Part shown: one piece after another, positions 62,914-64,000 of the stretch | How the letters are laid out: each line of letters begins with the position of its first letter | How positions within the stretch are numbered: the first letter of the stretch is position 1 | NCBI RefSeq assembly: GCF_004116955.1 | Contig: NZ_CP026362.1 | Span: 4,004,001 to 4,068,000, forward strand | Length of the DNA stretch: 64,000 nt | Reading direction: 5' to 3' | Source of the DNA: Bacillus vallismortis | GTDB lineage: Bacteria > Bacillota > Bacilli > Bacillales > Bacillaceae | Program-made: the position numbers and the translations under genes | Notes under the pieces: model-generated | Database searches by the model: none | Told to the model about the DNA's origin: nothing | The model's input: only the letters and a program-made list of their open reading frames with translations

Positions 62914-63448
62914 ACAAATGAGGGATCACAAGGCCGCCATACAAAAATGCCGCGATAATCAGAAATGCGGGATGCATCTTGAATTTGGTCATGGCAAGGA
63001 GGGAAATCCCTGCAATCACTCCCGATTGGATCCAGCCGATAGCTTGAATGCCATCAGCGCCGATTTGCCAAGTAAGAATGAGCATCATGACCGCGATGAC
63101 AGGCTGGACGGATAGCGTCATGCCCTTGATGATGGGCGATTGGCGGAAGCGCTGAATGATGCGCAGCAGGACGATCAATGCGAGCGCCGACGGTACGACG
63201 GTTGCGATCAGGGCAACCAGAAAGCCGGGCCATCCGCCGGCGCTGTACCCGACATAGGCGGCGATTTTGGTTGCGATCGGGCCCGGCAATGCGTTCGCAA
63301 GCGCGAGCATATTAGAGAATTGCTCGTTAGAGAGCCAGCTGTATCTGTTGACAACTTCTTCAAACATCAGCGGGATAGACGCGGGTCCGCCTCCGTATCC
63401 GAGCAGGTTTGCGATTAAAAACGCCATAAATAAATAAATCATGGTCAT
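62912..63448 (-). CDS. ywrA: Short-chain chromate transporter subunit YwrA
   Basis: A 178-residue half-size member of the CHR family, which exports chromate. Family motifs LLGYGGGPASIPLM and ANALPGPIATKIAAYVGY are present, with five to six membrane segments. Half-size CHR proteins work as pairs; its partner ywrB lies directly upstream, overlapping by four bases. Confidence 0.9.
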   Translation of the reverse strand: MTMIYLFMAFLIANLLGYGGGPASIPLMFEEVVNRYSWLSNEQFSNMLALANALPGPIATKIAAYVGYSAGGWPGFLVALIATVVPSALALIVLLRIIQRFRQSPIIKGMTLSVQPVIAVMMLILTWQIGADGIQAIGWIQSGVIAGISLLAMTKFKMHPAFLIIAAFLYGGLVIPHL

Positions 63449-64000
63449 GAGGCTGACATTCCTTTATCTTTTGAATGTTTATTTGTCATTTTGTCTTTCA
63501 ATTTAAAATGAAACGCTCCGTACGCTAAGAAAATGATAATGACAAGTCCGGGATTGATCTGTAGCGTTTGCAGGCCGATAAAAGCGATAATGAAAAATAG
63601 GATACCGGTGACCCAGCCGAAACCTTTAAGCGCTTTTTGGCCAAACTCGTACGCCATAATGCCAAGCATTACTGCAATCACTGGTGTTACGGCACCTATC
63701 ATGCCAGCAACAACGGCTGAATGGCTTAAGACATTTACAGCTGCAAACAGGCCCACCATCGCAAGACATGTAGGCAGAATGTGGGCGAGTGTCGCCACGA
63801 TTGCACCTAACGTGCCTTTCAGCTTGAAGCCAAGATACGCAGCCATTTTTGTGGCAATCGGTCCGGGAAGCGCATTCGCAATCGCTAATATTTCTCCGAA
63901 TTCGTCATCATCAATCCATTTATATTTATTGACCGCTTCATGGCGGATCAGCGGAATCACAGAAGGTCCGCCGCCGAACCCTAAAATTCCGGTGCGTACC
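63445..64000 (-). CDS. ywrB: Short-chain chromate transporter subunit YwrB (truncated by window end)
   Basis: The second half-size CHR protein. The frame remains open to the last base of the window, reading ILGFGGGPSVIPLIRHEA at its visible start, so the N-terminal few residues are missing. It has ANALPGPIATKMAAYLGF, matching YwrA. The C-terminus is basic (KDKMTNKHSKDKG). Confidence 0.88.
   Translation of the reverse strand, partial: VRTGILGFGGGPSVIPLIRHEAVNKYKWIDDDEFGEILAIANALPGPIATKMAAYLGFKLKGTLGAIVATLAHILPTCLAMVGLFAAVNVLSHSAVVAGMIGAVTPVIAVMLGIMAYEFGQKALKGFGWVTGILFFIIAFIGLQTLQINPGLVIIIFLAYGAFHFKLKDKMTNKHSKDKGMSAS

Overview
The window is a piece of a Bacillus chromosome from the B. subtilis species complex. 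Gene content and order (ywmB-murAA-spoIID ... ureABC ... spoIIQ-bcrC-nrgBA ... spoIIID-mbl-flhOP-rapD-fabZ ... ssbB-glcR ... tkmA-ptkA-ptpZ-ugd ... ywqHIJ ... ywqMNO-ywrAB) match the ywm-to-ywr region of B. subtilis 168 as I remember it. Many proteins (RapB, TkmA, PtkA) differ from the 168 versions I recall, so this is probably a sister species or a divergent strain. Gene names are assigned from memory of that map and from motifs, not from a search.

Layout. 1-9.6 kb: cell wall and sporulation genes (end of ywmB, murAA, spoIID), a tandem pair of exported von Willebrand A proteins (ywmC, ywmD), molybdenum cofactor/formate dehydrogenase genes (fdhD, moaA), rapB, ywmF and csbD. 9.6-13.5 kb: nitrogen-controlled urease locus, in which ureABC is preceded by the wreckage of a urea ABC transporter operon (urtA and urtE pseudogenes, with urtBCD essentially deleted). 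13.6-18.5 kb: ywnA-ywnB, ywnC, mta, clsA, ywnF. 18.6-25.4 kb: an accessory seven-gene minus-strand operon for a CMP-activated nonulosonic acid (pseudaminic acid type), sitting between ywnF and ywnG. 25.7-30.7 kb: ywnG, ywnH, spoIIQ, ywnJ, bcrC and the ammonium operon nrgAB. 30.7-31.4 kb: a degenerate gap. 31.4-36.1 kb: pucI, ywoF, ywoG, ywoH. 36.3-45.4 kb: usd-spoIIID, mbl, flhOP, rapD, fabZ, mscL, ywpF, ywpG, ssbB, glcR-ywpJ. 45.4-54.2 kb: helicase pair ywqA-ywqB, small ywzD, and the tyrosine kinase/UDP-glucose dehydrogenase cluster. 54.5-57.6 kb: a polymorphic LXG toxin locus with a swapped nuclease tip and its probable immunity gene. 57.7-61.1 kb: an accessory AraC regulator plus GH127 glycosidase. 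61.1-64 kb: ywqM, ywqNO and a chromate transporter pair cut by the window end.

Themes. Several blocks are nitrogen-regulated (urease, nrgAB, pucI), and each carries a sequence resembling a TnrA/GlnR or PucR box. Sporulation genes carry good sigma-E (spoIID, spoIIID) and sigma-F (spoIIQ) promoter matches. The most unusual parts are the nonulosonic acid operon, the LXG toxin with a GHH-type nuclease end and an L7/L12-like immunity candidate, the decayed urea transporter, a pair of matching palindromic operators at ywnA and ywnB, and two families of dispersed repeats.
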